This document shows, piece by piece, positions 36,568 through 44,777 of a stretch of DNA of 64,000 bases. The position numbers were made by a program, and so were the translations under genes. Source of the DNA: Phycisphaerales bacterium (GTDB lineage: Bacteria; Planctomycetota; Phycisphaerae; Phycisphaerales; SM1A02). Where the stretch lies: assembly GCA_030748455.1 (NCBI GenBank), contig JASMLY010000015.1, positions 38,420 through 102,419 of the forward strand, in the 5' to 3' direction. Every line of letters starts with the position of its first letter. Within the stretch, counting starts at the first letter, position 1. Under the pieces are notes generated by a model, which was not told the DNA's origin, ran no database searches, and was given only the letters and a program-made list of their open reading frames with translations.

Positions 36568-38193
36568 TTACCACTCGGGCCCACCGCTGTAGCGGCCAAA
36601 CACATCTGCCATTGCTTGCACCATTTCACCTAACGTACATCGAGCGAGAGAAGCGTTGACAAGCGAGTCCATGACATTGTCATCGTTACGAGCAGCTTCT
36701 CGAATAGCTTCGAGTGCTCGCATCGCAGCATCACTATTGCGATTTTTGACAACACTTTCCAATCGTTCGCACTGTTGTGTTTCAACGGAGTGGGGGATTT
36801 GAAGGAGTTCAACCTGTGCATCTTCGTTTCCGTCAGGATATGCGTTAACCCCAACAATGATCCGGTCACCCGCCTCCATTTCTTGTCCAAATCGATATGA
36901 AGCCTCGGCAATTGAACGGCGGAAGTATCCTTTGTGTATTCCTTGCACAACTCCGCCCATACCATCAACTTCGTTAATGATTTGGTTTGCATCCTCTTCC
37001 ATTTGGTTTGTGAGTGATTCAACAAAGTAACTTCCAGCAAGAGGGTCAACTGTTCTGTGAACACCTGTCTCATGTGCAAGGATTTGTTGTGTGCGAAGTG
37101 CAACGCGTACAGCAGTCTCTGTGGGTAACCCGAGTGTTTCGTCCATTGAATCAGTATGTAAGGATTGGCAACCCCCCAGAACGCCAGCCATCGCTTGGTA
37201 CGCTACCCGGACAATATTATTCAAAGGTTGTTGTTCCGTAAGTGAACACCCCGCAGTTTGTACGTGTGTTCGCATCAAGAGCGAACGATCGTTTTTGGCA
37301 CCAAAGCGTTCGCGCATCGCATGCGACCATATTCTTCTTGCTGCTCGCAACTTGCAAATCTCTTCAAAGAATTCATTGTGGCTGTTAAAGAAGAATGAAA
37401 GTCGTGGTGCAAACGTATCAACGTCCAGCCCACGATTGATACACGCTTCGACATATTCCATCCCGTCGCGAAGCGTGAACGCAAGTTCTTGTGTAGCTGT
37501 TGAACCAGCTTCTCGAATGTGATACCCACTAATTGAAACGCTGTTCCATCGTTTCGTGTTGTTCGTTGCATACTCAATTGTGTCTACGACAAGTTTGACG
37601 GATGCCTCGGGTGGGTAGATAAACTCGTTTTGGCTGTGGAATTCTTTTAGAATGTCATTTTGCAATGTCCCACCAAGCGTGTTCCAATCTATTCCACGTT
37701 CCTTCGCCATGGCCAAGTACATTGCCCAAATCACACACGCCGGTCCATTGATCGTTTGGCTTACGGTTACTTCACCAATTGGAATGTCTGCGTAGAGCCG
37801 ATGCATATCTTCGATGGTGTCAATGGCGACGCCGCAGCGACCAACTTCACCAATAGAAAGTGGATCATTGGAATCACGCCCCATGAGCGTCGGTAGATCG
37901 AACGCAGTAGAGAGCCCTGTGTTTGCTTTTGTCCCCTTTGCGTTTTCTAGAAGGTACTTAAACCTTGCGTTCGTATCATCTGCTGATCCAAAGCCAGCAA
38001 ACTGCCGCATGGTCCAAAGGCGAGATCGATACATCGATGTATGGACACCCCGAGTGTAGGGAAACTCGCCGGGATTTCCGATTGTAGGGTCCGTCTGCCC
38101 ATTTGGGGGTTCATATAAAGGATCGATGATGTATCCAGAGAGGGAGACAGCATCTGGATTTGCAGTTGTGTTGGTATCACTCGCAGTAGGCAT
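36568..38193 (-). CDS. Acyl-CoA mutase large subunit (methylmalonyl-CoA mutase family)
   Basis: The 541-residue protein matches the substrate-binding barrel of methylmalonyl-CoA mutases: TRGVHTSMYRSRLWTMRQFAGF near residues 48-69, STAFDLPTLMGRDS, NSVSISGYHIREAG near 219 and AGVLGGCQSLHTDSMDE. It ends after the barrel with GRYSGGPEW. The C-terminal B12-binding domain of single-chain mutases is absent, so a separate small subunit must exist elsewhere. His replaces the Tyr of the classic RGPYATMY segment, as in several two-subunit mutases, so 2-hydroxyisobutyryl-CoA or ethylmalonyl-CoA type substrates remain possible. It probably supports propionate or branched-chain breakdown. Confidence 0.85.
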   Translation of the reverse strand: MPTASDTNTTANPDAVSLSGYIIDPLYEPPNGQTDPTIGNPGEFPYTRGVHTSMYRSRLWTMRQFAGFGSADDTNARFKYLLENAKGTKANTGLSTAFDLPTLMGRDSNDPLSIGEVGRCGVAIDTIEDMHRLYADIPIGEVTVSQTINGPACVIWAMYLAMAKERGIDWNTLGGTLQNDILKEFHSQNEFIYPPEASVKLVVDTIEYATNNTKRWNSVSISGYHIREAGSTATQELAFTLRDGMEYVEACINRGLDVDTFAPRLSFFFNSHNEFFEEICKLRAARRIWSHAMRERFGAKNDRSLLMRTHVQTAGCSLTEQQPLNNIVRVAYQAMAGVLGGCQSLHTDSMDETLGLPTETAVRVALRTQQILAHETGVHRTVDPLAGSYFVESLTNQMEEDANQIINEVDGMGGVVQGIHKGYFRRSIAEASYRFGQEMEAGDRIIVGVNAYPDGNEDAQVELLQIPHSVETQQCERLESVVKNRNSDAAMRALEAIREAARNDDNVMDSLVNASLARCTLGEMVQAMADVFGRYSGGPEW

Positions 38194-38199
38194 CTGCGT

Positions 38200-38205
38200 A
38201 TTGTA
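38200..38205 (-). promoter_or_regulatory. -10 box of the acyl-CoA mutase gene
   Basis: On the minus strand TACAAT is followed by ACGCAG and the ATG at 38193, the same N6 geometry as gmk and der. Confidence 0.5.
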
Positions 38206-38241
38206 CGTTTTTTATGAAATTACTGACTAAAGTTGCGTTTT

Positions 38242-38745
38242 TTATTCATACCCGTCAACTGGGTCATAAACATCGATTTCACCGCCTTCAGAAGTCCACC
38301 AATCTGGACGGTCTTCCTCGTTGTCGACCCGAAATTCCTGATGCTCTGGTTCGGGTGCATATTCACTAGAATCGCGAATTGTGACATCTAATCTTCGTGA
38401 CCAACGGTTTGGTACTGTCATGGCATTATTAAGGGCTCCCCAACCAGTTCCGTTTGGAAAAATTGCCCATCGCATGAGGTCTGGGGTTTCAACAGGATCG
38501 TCTCCCCCATCCGATTCAAAGTCAACGACTAGTTGTTTGCCAACTGGAATTTCCATGACAAACACCTCTTCACCGCTGCGAGTGTCGATGATGGTAATTG
38601 TTTTGGGGAATTCTTCAGTGGATTCCCACGTTGCAGCGCTGTCAGGGGCATTAAAAAACGCATTGCCACCAGGTGCGTACATTTTACAACTAGAAAATAT
38701 AGAAAGAACAAGCAGAATGGAAACAATTGTGTGGAGATTTCTCAT
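38242..38745 (-). CDS. Putative small lipoprotein
   Basis: The 167-residue protein begins with a hydrophobic signal ending in SIFSSC, a plausible though imperfect lipobox with Cys at about residue 21. The rest is polar, with no transmembrane segment and many Asp, Glu and Trp. ITIIDTRSGEEVFVMEIPVGKQL is a repeated beta pattern. No family was recognised. The ATG at 38745 has TACCAT 6 bases upstream, which supports this start over 38766. It is divergent from ispF. Confidence 0.65.
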   Translation of the reverse strand: MRNLHTIVSILLVLSIFSSCKMYAPGGNAFFNAPDSAATWESTEEFPKTITIIDTRSGEEVFVMEIPVGKQLVVDFESDGGDDPVETPDLMRWAIFPNGTGWGALNNAMTVPNRWSRRLDVTIRDSSEYAPEPEHQEFRVDNEEDRPDWWTSEGGEIDVYDPVDGYE

Positions 38746-38751
38746 ACGTCT

Positions 38752-38757
38752 ATGGTA
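38752..38757 (-). promoter_or_regulatory. -10 box of the lipoprotein gene
   Basis: TACCAT, then AGACGT, then ATG (38745) on the minus strand. This again predicts a leaderless message. Confidence 0.4.
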
Positions 38758-38781
38758 CATCGGCAATCAGACGTGAGGGGG

Positions 38782-38787
38782 TACAAT
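38782..38787 (+). promoter_or_regulatory. -10 box of ispF
   Basis: TACAAT is followed by seven bases and the ATG at 38795. The hexamer overlaps an alternative ATG at 38786, which would then lie upstream of the transcription start, so 38795 is the better start. Confidence 0.5.
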
Positions 38788-38794
38788 GCGGTGT

Positions 38795-39280
38795 ATGGAA
38801 CTGCGAATTGGACATGGCTACGACCTTCATCGCCTAGAAAAGGCACAAAATGACGACCAAGTACTACGTGTCGGTGGTGTGCCGGTGAATTGTGGGCTTG
38901 CTGCTGTTGCCCATAGCGATGGCGATGCTGTTTTACATGCAGTAACCGATGCGTTGCTTTCAGCTGCGGGTGAACCAGATATCGGGCAACTTTTTCCAGA
39001 TATAAATCCAGAAAATGAAAATCGAGATTCTGTTGAATTTCTCGTTGAAGCAGTTGAGAGAATAAACAAAGGTGGCTGGGCAATTGGAAACGTGGACATT
39101 ACGGTGGTTTGTGATTTACCAAAAATAGGTCCACTTCGCGAACAAATTTGCGAGAATATTCGTACGTACCTTGTTGCCCCTGTCAACATTAAGGGAAAGA
39201 CGCACGAAAGAACAAACACATTTGGGGCAATTGAAGTTCACGTTGTTGCGTTGTTACAGAGAGGAAAAAAATATGAGTAA
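38795..39280 (+). CDS. ispF: 2-C-methyl-D-erythritol 2,4-cyclodiphosphate synthase
   Basis: The MEP-pathway enzyme forms the cyclic diphosphate and releases CMP. The protein begins MELRIGHGYDLHRL, with the metal ligands Asp and His in GYDLH. HSDGDAVLHAVTDALLSAAG and DIGQLFPD follow, and the end has THERTNTFG. Length 161 residues matches the family. The last 8 bases overlap the HD gene. Confidence 0.93.
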   Translation: MELRIGHGYDLHRLEKAQNDDQVLRVGGVPVNCGLAAVAHSDGDAVLHAVTDALLSAAGEPDIGQLFPDINPENENRDSVEFLVEAVERINKGGWAIGNVDITVVCDLPKIGPLREQICENIRTYLVAPVNIKGKTHERTNTFGAIEVHVVALLQRGKKYE

Positions 39281-39779
39281 ATCACTTTGGCAAGAAGCAG
39301 CTGCGTTTGCAAGTGAGGCGCACAAACACCAAACAAGAAACGATGGCCGACCATACGTTTCCCATTGTTTTCGCGTAGCGATGACAGTGCGTATGGTTTT
39401 TGGTTTTGATGATCCAGAAGTCATAGCAGCAGCGCTTTTGCACGACACAATTGAAGATTGTGACGTTGACTACGACGATATTTTGGAACTGTTTGGACGA
39501 ACTGTAGCGGACAACGTTGCTGTGATGACCAAAGATATGCGTTTAGAAGAAGAGATACGAGAGATTGCCTACGACAAGCAGCTCGCTGAGGGCCCATGGC
39601 AAGGGCGGCTGATTAAACTTGCCGATGTCTACGACAATCTGACAGATATCCTTCCAGAAAAACGCAAGAAGTTTATGTCAAAGGTAGAGCGAATTCTTTT
39701 GCTCACTGAACATGACGAACAATTACAAGATGCACGCGAACAACTTCAAACTCTTCTGTGCGAGTTGGTGCCGTGCTAA
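39273..39779 (+). CDS. HD-domain hydrolase, SpoT/Mesh1-like
   Basis: The 168-residue protein has the HD metal-binding series: His in PYVSHCFRVAM, HD in AALLHDTIEDCD near residues 61-72 and Asp in LIKLADVYDNL near 121. This arrangement, including the HDxxED signature, resembles the (p)ppGpp hydrolase domain of SpoT and small Mesh1-type enzymes. No synthetase domain is present. A role in alarmone breakdown is inferred. The ATG at 39273 overlaps the ispF stop. Confidence 0.75.
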   Translation: MSKSLWQEAAAFASEAHKHQTRNDGRPYVSHCFRVAMTVRMVFGFDDPEVIAAALLHDTIEDCDVDYDDILELFGRTVADNVAVMTKDMRLEEEIREIAYDKQLAEGPWQGRLIKLADVYDNLTDILPEKRKKFMSKVERILLLTEHDEQLQDAREQLQTLLCELVPC

Positions 39780-40516
39780 CAAGTTTGTTCATTGCACTTG
39801 CTTGTGCGCTTCTTGCGTCATGCCCTCAAGAACAAGAGATGACTGTAGAAGACGCGCTTACCCATATCGAGTCGGTTGAAGTCAACGCATTGACAGCACG
39901 AGTTTCATATGTACGGACAGACCCAATTCTTGATAGAAAAGAACTTCGGTCTGGGAAACTTTTATTCCGAGAAATAGAAGGAAAGCGAGAAGCGGCGATT
40001 GTATTCGACACTCTCATCATCGGCCGTAGAAAAGAGACGAAGCAAAAACATTACATTTTTTCTGGACGGTGGATGGCAGAAGTTGACCACGATACAAAGC
40101 AATATATCAAACGTGAACTAGTCCCTCCTGACCAAAAGAATATCGACCCATTCGATCTTGGAAGTGGTCCAATCCCATTGCCAATTGGACAAAAAAAAGA
40201 GTCGGTACTTAAAAAGTTTGACGTGACATTTACCGACAAACCGACCGAGGGCCATCTTGCAAAAATAGAAGGGGAAGTTGTTGGCTTGCATCTTGAGCCA
40301 AAGGTTGGCGATGAGTGGGCATACATCAATTTGTTTTACGACCCTTCGACTTGGCTACCAGTTGGAGTCGAAACAGTCGAGATAGATGGTACAAAAAGAA
40401 CAAGTCGTCTTACAGACTTGCAGCTCAATGCGCTCACAGATGTAGAAGTGCAACTGCTTGACATAAAAACCCCAGATCTAAAAGAATGGTCAATTGATGT
40501 GCAACAATTGCAGTAG
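39758..40516 (+). CDS. Lipoprotein, LolA-like outer-membrane carrier fold suspected
   Basis: The protein starts MRVGAVLTSLFIALACALLASC, a lipoprotein signal with a good lipobox (LASC). The mature part has about 230 residues, strongly beta-patterned, with GKLLFREIEGKREAAIVFDTL and FSGRWMAEVDHDTKQYIKREL. The DPFDLGSGPIPLPIG loop resembles planctomycete outer-membrane lipoprotein-sorting (LolA/LolB-fold) proteins. The start GTG at 39758 overlaps the HD gene by 22 bases; GTG at 39773 is an alternative but lacks the N-terminal Arg. Confidence 0.6.
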   Translation: MRVGAVLTSLFIALACALLASCPQEQEMTVEDALTHIESVEVNALTARVSYVRTDPILDRKELRSGKLLFREIEGKREAAIVFDTLIIGRRKETKQKHYIFSGRWMAEVDHDTKQYIKRELVPPDQKNIDPFDLGSGPIPLPIGQKKESVLKKFDVTFTDKPTEGHLAKIEGEVVGLHLEPKVGDEWAYINLFYDPSTWLPVGVETVEIDGTKRTSRLTDLQLNALTDVEVQLLDIKTPDLKEWSIDVQQLQ

Positions 40517-40526
40517 TAAAAAAGAA

Positions 40527-42185
40527 TTACCTTCTGCGATACGATGAAGTGTTAAAAGGTGCCTGCACCGGCCAGCAATCTCCCCATCCATCAATGACGA
40601 GTAACACGTCTTGGACATCAACAATTCCATCTTCATTGATATCTTCGGATACACTAGCTTCTCCAAAATGGCCTATGACAGAGAGTAAGTCGTTTGTATT
40701 GATGTAGCCATCTGCGATGAGATCTCCGGTGCATCCTGACAATCTAATTTCTTCACCCAACAATGCGGCAAAAAAAGCACCAGCGTTTGGATTGCTTGGG
40801 TGGATGCCCCAACTATCGAACAAATTTCCATCGGATTCTTCCACGAGATTGATGGTGTTCGTCCCAAACTCAAAATGATCAAACCCGTGATATAACAACC
40901 AAGGGATCCCGTCGTCTCCATTAAAAAATACTTCATCTGTAATGGAAAACAACGAAACCGCAGCGACGTTTTGGTGATTCATTGCGAGATCAAAGGCAGC
41001 CTCTTCTTGATTCCTGATGTAGGTTTTTGAGAGTTCTGAGTCATTTGAAAGAGAGAAATTCGATCCGATGATGATGAGATGCTCCACCGTTTGGATACCC
41101 ACCGCGTTCGCAGCCTCATCTGCCTGATCTACCATTGCTTGCATTCGTTCGAACGACGTAGCGTACGATAACTGCTCGGGTGCAAAAAACCATACATACA
41201 CAAGAGGCTGCTCTCGATCTAGGGTAGTCACATCAAGCCAGTGCGTAAATTGTTCAAGAGAAAAGCGTTTGTCAAAAGGGTTGGTGCCCTCTGTGTCGCA
41301 ACCAAACCCGTTGTACGACCAACTTGCATCGGCAACTGTACTGAAATACATCCCTTTTTTCCGTTCTTGAGAATCATCGACGTGGTAATACACAGATCCA
41401 GCTGGTTCAAAGTACAAGTCTGTTCCCTGCATTGCGCCAGTTTGTTTCAACCGCATGGAGATATAGCCATCAGCACTATTCACCGATGGATAATCTTCGT
41501 AGAGTGCATTGATATGGCGAGGAACCGCATTTCTCTTGTTCGGTTGCGGGGTTTCTCCGAGGTGCCAATAGGGTCTTGCTCCATGTATGAGGTTGGCGGT
41601 TCCTACGAGTTCTGCCTTGTCGTACACTTGAATATTTTCAATTTGTTGCTGCGGGTTCGCCGGGCAACGATAGAGAAAACGGAATCGCAATGCGTCACCT
41701 TCTGCAAAAAAATTACCATGAACCCCTGTACTCAGATATGTTTTGCCTAGGTTGTTGAACATAAAAGTGAAGAGTAAGTTCGATCCATTGTCATCGAATG
41801 AATCAGAAGTAAACACCTCTTGCATTTGGAAGAGTGGCAGGCAATAGGATGATTGTTTTGTTTCCCTTTCGACGGTGTACCCGAGTGCGTCTTCCGCCCC
41901 TACAACTGATACTGGTGAACAGTCCGAGACACAGACAAGTGTGTGCGTTGTTTCTGCTGCACCCGAACTCATCGCGGTGATTGAAGGAATGGGCCAGACC
42001 CTCAATCCAGAGAGGGGCAATCGTGCAAAGAACGGAGAGCTGTATGAATCTCCCATCGAGATGAGTCGCACATCTCCACGTAAAAGAGGAGCCATACGCT
42101 CCAATCCAACTGAATGTAATGCACCCCCGTAACTTGGAACCGTGTAGATAGCGGATAAAAATAAAATTCGCAGCAACGGGTTCAC
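40527..42185 (-). CDS. Secreted SGNH-hydrolase-like protein with dockerin-like tail
   Basis: The 552-residue protein has a signal peptide (LLRILFLSAIYTVPSYG). Block I of SGNH/GDSL hydrolases appears as LISMGDSYSSPF near residue 41, and the late Asp-x-x-His appears as DSWGIHPSNPNAG near 455. The C-terminal 60 residues have two EF-hand-like calcium repeats (DLIADGYINTNDLLSVIGHFG and DINEDGIVDVQDVLLVIDGWG) bracketed by Cys, the GC-type dockerin of Phycisphaerae. An esterase or carbohydrate-deacetylase role is inferred. The GTG at 42185 is chosen for the signal peptide. It is convergent with the LolA-like gene, only 10 bases apart. Confidence 0.75.
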   Translation of the reverse strand: MNPLLRILFLSAIYTVPSYGGALHSVGLERMAPLLRGDVRLISMGDSYSSPFFARLPLSGLRVWPIPSITAMSSGAAETTHTLVCVSDCSPVSVVGAEDALGYTVERETKQSSYCLPLFQMQEVFTSDSFDDNGSNLLFTFMFNNLGKTYLSTGVHGNFFAEGDALRFRFLYRCPANPQQQIENIQVYDKAELVGTANLIHGARPYWHLGETPQPNKRNAVPRHINALYEDYPSVNSADGYISMRLKQTGAMQGTDLYFEPAGSVYYHVDDSQERKKGMYFSTVADASWSYNGFGCDTEGTNPFDKRFSLEQFTHWLDVTTLDREQPLVYVWFFAPEQLSYATSFERMQAMVDQADEAANAVGIQTVEHLIIIGSNFSLSNDSELSKTYIRNQEEAAFDLAMNHQNVAAVSLFSITDEVFFNGDDGIPWLLYHGFDHFEFGTNTINLVEESDGNLFDSWGIHPSNPNAGAFFAALLGEEIRLSGCTGDLIADGYINTNDLLSVIGHFGEASVSEDINEDGIVDVQDVLLVIDGWGDCWPVQAPFNTSSYRRR

Positions 42186-42216
42186 ACACCCATTGTGAGG
42201 CAGGGGCTCCGTAGAG

Positions 42217-42996
42217 TCAAGAGAATCTTGTGACGAACATACTTGCAACTTGAGGAAATGCACAAAACGTAGTACTTATCAGACGCATCGGTATACTTGT
42301 CCACACTTCTGGTTTTGGTTTACGCAGGCAACGTACGACTGCATTGGCAACTCTTTCTGGAGGTTGCATAAGCCAAGAAGGAGATTGAGACTGAAAATCT
42401 GACTGAATCTTACCACTTCGGTTTGCGCTGGCTTTAAAAAATTCGGTTTCAGTTCCAATTGGGTGTACCGTGCTTACAAAAACATTTTCTCTCTTTAGTT
42501 CCATTCGCATCGATTTTGCGATCGCTTCAACTGCAGATTTACTTGCGCTATACGCAGCATGTTGTGGTGTTGCGAATTTAGAAAGACAACTTGCACAAAT
42601 TAAAATGTGTCCCGACTTCTTATGTGCCATGCGTTTTGCGGCTAGAGATGTAAGTTCAACAGCAGCAAACACGTTGAGTTCAAACAACTCTCTGAACTGA
42701 TCCATGTCACAATTCACCATTGTTTGGTCGAGACCATGGCCGGCGTTTGTGAAAACTGCATAGAGCTCACCTGATTCCTCGAGTAGGTGCTGATTGAAGC
42801 CTTGTGTTGTAACATCACCAGCGACAACTTTGCACGAGGGACCAAGTTCTTTCGCTAGTCTTTGTAACTTGTCTTCTCGTCTTGCGTTGATAATGCAGTG
42901 CATTCCAGCATCTGTGCAAGCTCGAGCTGTTGCTTCTCCAATTCCACTGCTTGCCCCGGTGATGAGAATTCTTTTACCCGCTAGGGAAACACTCAT
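42217..42996 (-). CDS. Short-chain dehydrogenase/reductase
   Basis: Classic SDR of 259 residues. ITGASSGIGEATARA lies near residue 12, NAG near 86, the catalytic Ser in ILICASCLS near 133 and Tyr-x-x-x-Lys as YSASK near 148. The C-terminal half resembles the DltE/YdfG-like group with an IGTETEF segment. The substrate is unknown. The start overlaps the mccB stop by 4 bases, so it may act on an intermediate or side product of the same pathway. Confidence 0.85.
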   Translation of the reverse strand: MSVSLAGKRILITGASSGIGEATARACTDAGMHCIINARREDKLQRLAKELGPSCKVVAGDVTTQGFNQHLLEESGELYAVFTNAGHGLDQTMVNCDMDQFRELFELNVFAAVELTSLAAKRMAHKKSGHILICASCLSKFATPQHAAYSASKSAVEAIAKSMRMELKRENVFVSTVHPIGTETEFFKASANRSGKIQSDFQSQSPSWLMQPPERVANAVVRCLRKPKPEVWTSIPMRLISTTFCAFPQVASMFVTRFS

Positions 42997-44627
42997 GTTT
43001 GCAATACACCCGTTTTGTACACATCTTCTATGACAAATGTAGAGGCAACGGAAAGGGCTTCTGTTAACTCAGATCGGGTTTCTGTTGGAACGATCATCCG
43101 ATCAACCCACCCTCTTGCTGCTCCGTAAAAGATACTTTCTTGTTCGTCGTAACTTGCAGTAATTGCAGCAAGGAGTTGTGACCGTTCAGTTTCATCTACC
43201 TCTTCTCCGCGTCGTTTTCGTGCAGCTAAGTCAATTTGCAACAGCGTACTTGCAGCAGCAGCGCCACCCATGACAGCATATTTTGCAGTTGGCCACGCGA
43301 GGGTGAGGAATGGATCAAACGCGCGACCACACATCGCATAATGTCCCGCTCCGTATGTGCTTCCCACGATCAAACTGATTTTTGGAACTACCGAATTGCT
43401 CATGGCATTCACCATTTTTGCACCAGCGCGAATAATGCCCGCCTGTTCACTGTCTCGCCCAACCATGAACCCTGTTGTGTCATTAACAAAAATAAGTGGA
43501 ATGCGTTTTTGGTTGCAGTCCATGATGAACCGCGCAGCTTTGTCTGCGGCCTCTGTGTAAATCACTGCTGGCATATTCATGGAAGTTGAAGGGCCCGCTT
43601 TTCCGCCGGGCATTTTCTTTTCGGTTAAGCAACGTTGGTTTGCAACAATGCCACAAGGCCACCCACCAATTCTTGCATACCCACAGACCATTGATCGACC
43701 ATACTCTGCCTTGTACTCGTTAAAGCTTTCGTTATCTACAATGCAAGAGAGCAATGCAACCATATCGTATTGTTCGTGAGATGCTGCTCGGAAGATATTC
43801 CCTATCTCGCTACTGTTACGCTTTGGTTCAACAACTTCGTAGGGAGGCTCCGACCTCGGGAGCACCGACATATCACTGTGTACAATTGAACGCATGCGTT
43901 CAAGGCAGGATGCATCATCAGGTTCTTGAAAATCTATGGTGCCAGATACTTCCGCATGCATGGATGCGCCGCCAAGATCTTCGTTGTCTACATCTTGACC
44001 AATTGCTGCTTTGACGAGCGCGGGACCGGCAAGATAGAGTCCGCTGCCTTCTGTCATTAACAAAGTGTCACAAAGGACTGGCAGGTATCCTCCGCCCGCA
44101 ACACAATTACCCATAATCGCGGCAATTTGGGTGATTCCATCTGCTGAAATAACCGCGTTGTTTCGAAACACCCTACCGAAATCATCCGTGTCAGGAAACA
44201 CATCTTCCTGCAACGGAAGAAACACGCCAGCGGAATCGACAAGGTACAGGAGTGGAAGCCTTGCACGGTGTGCGATTGTTTGTGCGCGGATGATCTTTTT
44301 GCATGTCATAGGGAAAAACGCGCCTGCTTTGACTGTTGCATCGTTGGCTACGATCATGCAATGTTTCCCCCCAACTTGTGCGATCGTGGTGACGACGCCA
44401 GCAGAAGGAGCACCACCATACTCTTGATACATGTTGTGCGCAAAAAAGAGCCCACACTCAAATTGCCTTGTTCCCTTATCAGCGAGCTTTTCGATTCTTT
44501 CACGAGCCGTAAGTCGCCCGTGCCTGTGTTGGCGTTCAATTCCTCTTTCGCCGCCACCGAGTTGGATTTTTTCGGCTGCAGTACAGAGGGTTTCGGTTGC
44601 TTTTTCTAAGATGGACTGTGCATTCAT
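42993..44627 (-). CDS. mccB: Acyl-CoA carboxylase carboxyltransferase beta subunit (methylcrotonoyl-CoA type)
   Basis: The 544-residue protein has the two crotonase-like halves of biotin-dependent carboxyltransferases. HGRLTARERIEKLADKGT lies near residue 36, VDSAGVFLPLQEDVFPD near 150, and GNCVAGGGYLP near 193. The LPLQEDVFPD run is typical of methylcrotonoyl-CoA carboxylase beta (leucine breakdown) rather than propionyl-CoA carboxylase. The C-terminal half has DTTGFMVGRDSEQAGIIRAG. The biotin carboxylase subunit is not adjacent. It has its own leaderless-type promoter downstream of the 44.65 kb terminator. Confidence 0.85.
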   Translation of the reverse strand: MNAQSILEKATETLCTAAEKIQLGGGERGIERQHRHGRLTARERIEKLADKGTRQFECGLFFAHNMYQEYGGAPSAGVVTTIAQVGGKHCMIVANDATVKAGAFFPMTCKKIIRAQTIAHRARLPLLYLVDSAGVFLPLQEDVFPDTDDFGRVFRNNAVISADGITQIAAIMGNCVAGGGYLPVLCDTLLMTEGSGLYLAGPALVKAAIGQDVDNEDLGGASMHAEVSGTIDFQEPDDASCLERMRSIVHSDMSVLPRSEPPYEVVEPKRNSSEIGNIFRAASHEQYDMVALLSCIVDNESFNEYKAEYGRSMVCGYARIGGWPCGIVANQRCLTEKKMPGGKAGPSTSMNMPAVIYTEAADKAARFIMDCNQKRIPLIFVNDTTGFMVGRDSEQAGIIRAGAKMVNAMSNSVVPKISLIVGSTYGAGHYAMCGRAFDPFLTLAWPTAKYAVMGGAAAASTLLQIDLAARKRRGEEVDETERSQLLAAITASYDEQESIFYGAARGWVDRMIVPTETRSELTEALSVASTFVIEDVYKTGVLQT

Positions 44628-44633
44628 ACGTAC

Positions 44634-44639
44634 AGGATA
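44634..44639 (-). promoter_or_regulatory. -10 box of mccB
   Basis: On the minus strand TGATATCCT (an extended -10) is followed by GTACGT and the ATG at 44627. It lies 9 bases beyond the terminator T-run, so mccB seems to be transcribed separately from the upstream transcript. Confidence 0.5.
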
Positions 44640-44647
44640 TCAGAGCA

Positions 44648-44684
44648 CAAAAAAACTCGGCGATTGTAGAAACAATCGCCGAGT
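44648..44684 (-). terminator. Strong rho-independent terminator of the 44.7-45.0 kb transcript
   Basis: Reading the minus strand, ACTCGGCGATTGT and ACAATCGCCGAGT form a perfect 13-base-pair stem (44655-44667 with 44672-44684) with a TTCT loop, followed by seven T. It is one of the strongest terminators in the window and ends a minus-strand transcript just before mccB. Confidence 0.85.
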
Positions 44685-44710
44685 GTAAGACTTGTATGGG
44701 CTACACACCT

Positions 44711-44728
44711 GTAAACCCGCGGGTTTAC
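44711..44728. repeat. Perfect 18-base palindrome
   Basis: GTAAACCCGCGGGTTTAC reads identically on both strands. In RNA it would give a hairpin only with an opened centre; in DNA it could be a dyad operator. It lies between the mini-ORF stop and the terminator. Confidence 0.7.
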
Positions 44729-44732
44729 GGGC

Positions 44733-44777
44733 TCAGGCTTCGTGCAGCCCCTTTGTACAGTCACATAATTCAATCAC
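44733..44777 (-). CDS. 14-codon mini-ORF with near-perfect Shine-Dalgarno
   Basis: GTG at 44777 opens a frame encoding MIELCDCTKGLHEA and ending TGA. The minus strand just upstream reads AAAAGGAGGTGATCA (44778-44792). Its complement contains the run GATCACCTCCTTT, the known 3' tail of bacterial 16S rRNA. The spacing from GGAGG to GTG is optimal. The peptide has two Cys and two Leu and no known relative. It could be a leader peptide controlling the following hairpins, or a true small protein. Confidence 0.4.
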   Translation of the reverse strand: MIELCDCTKGLHEA

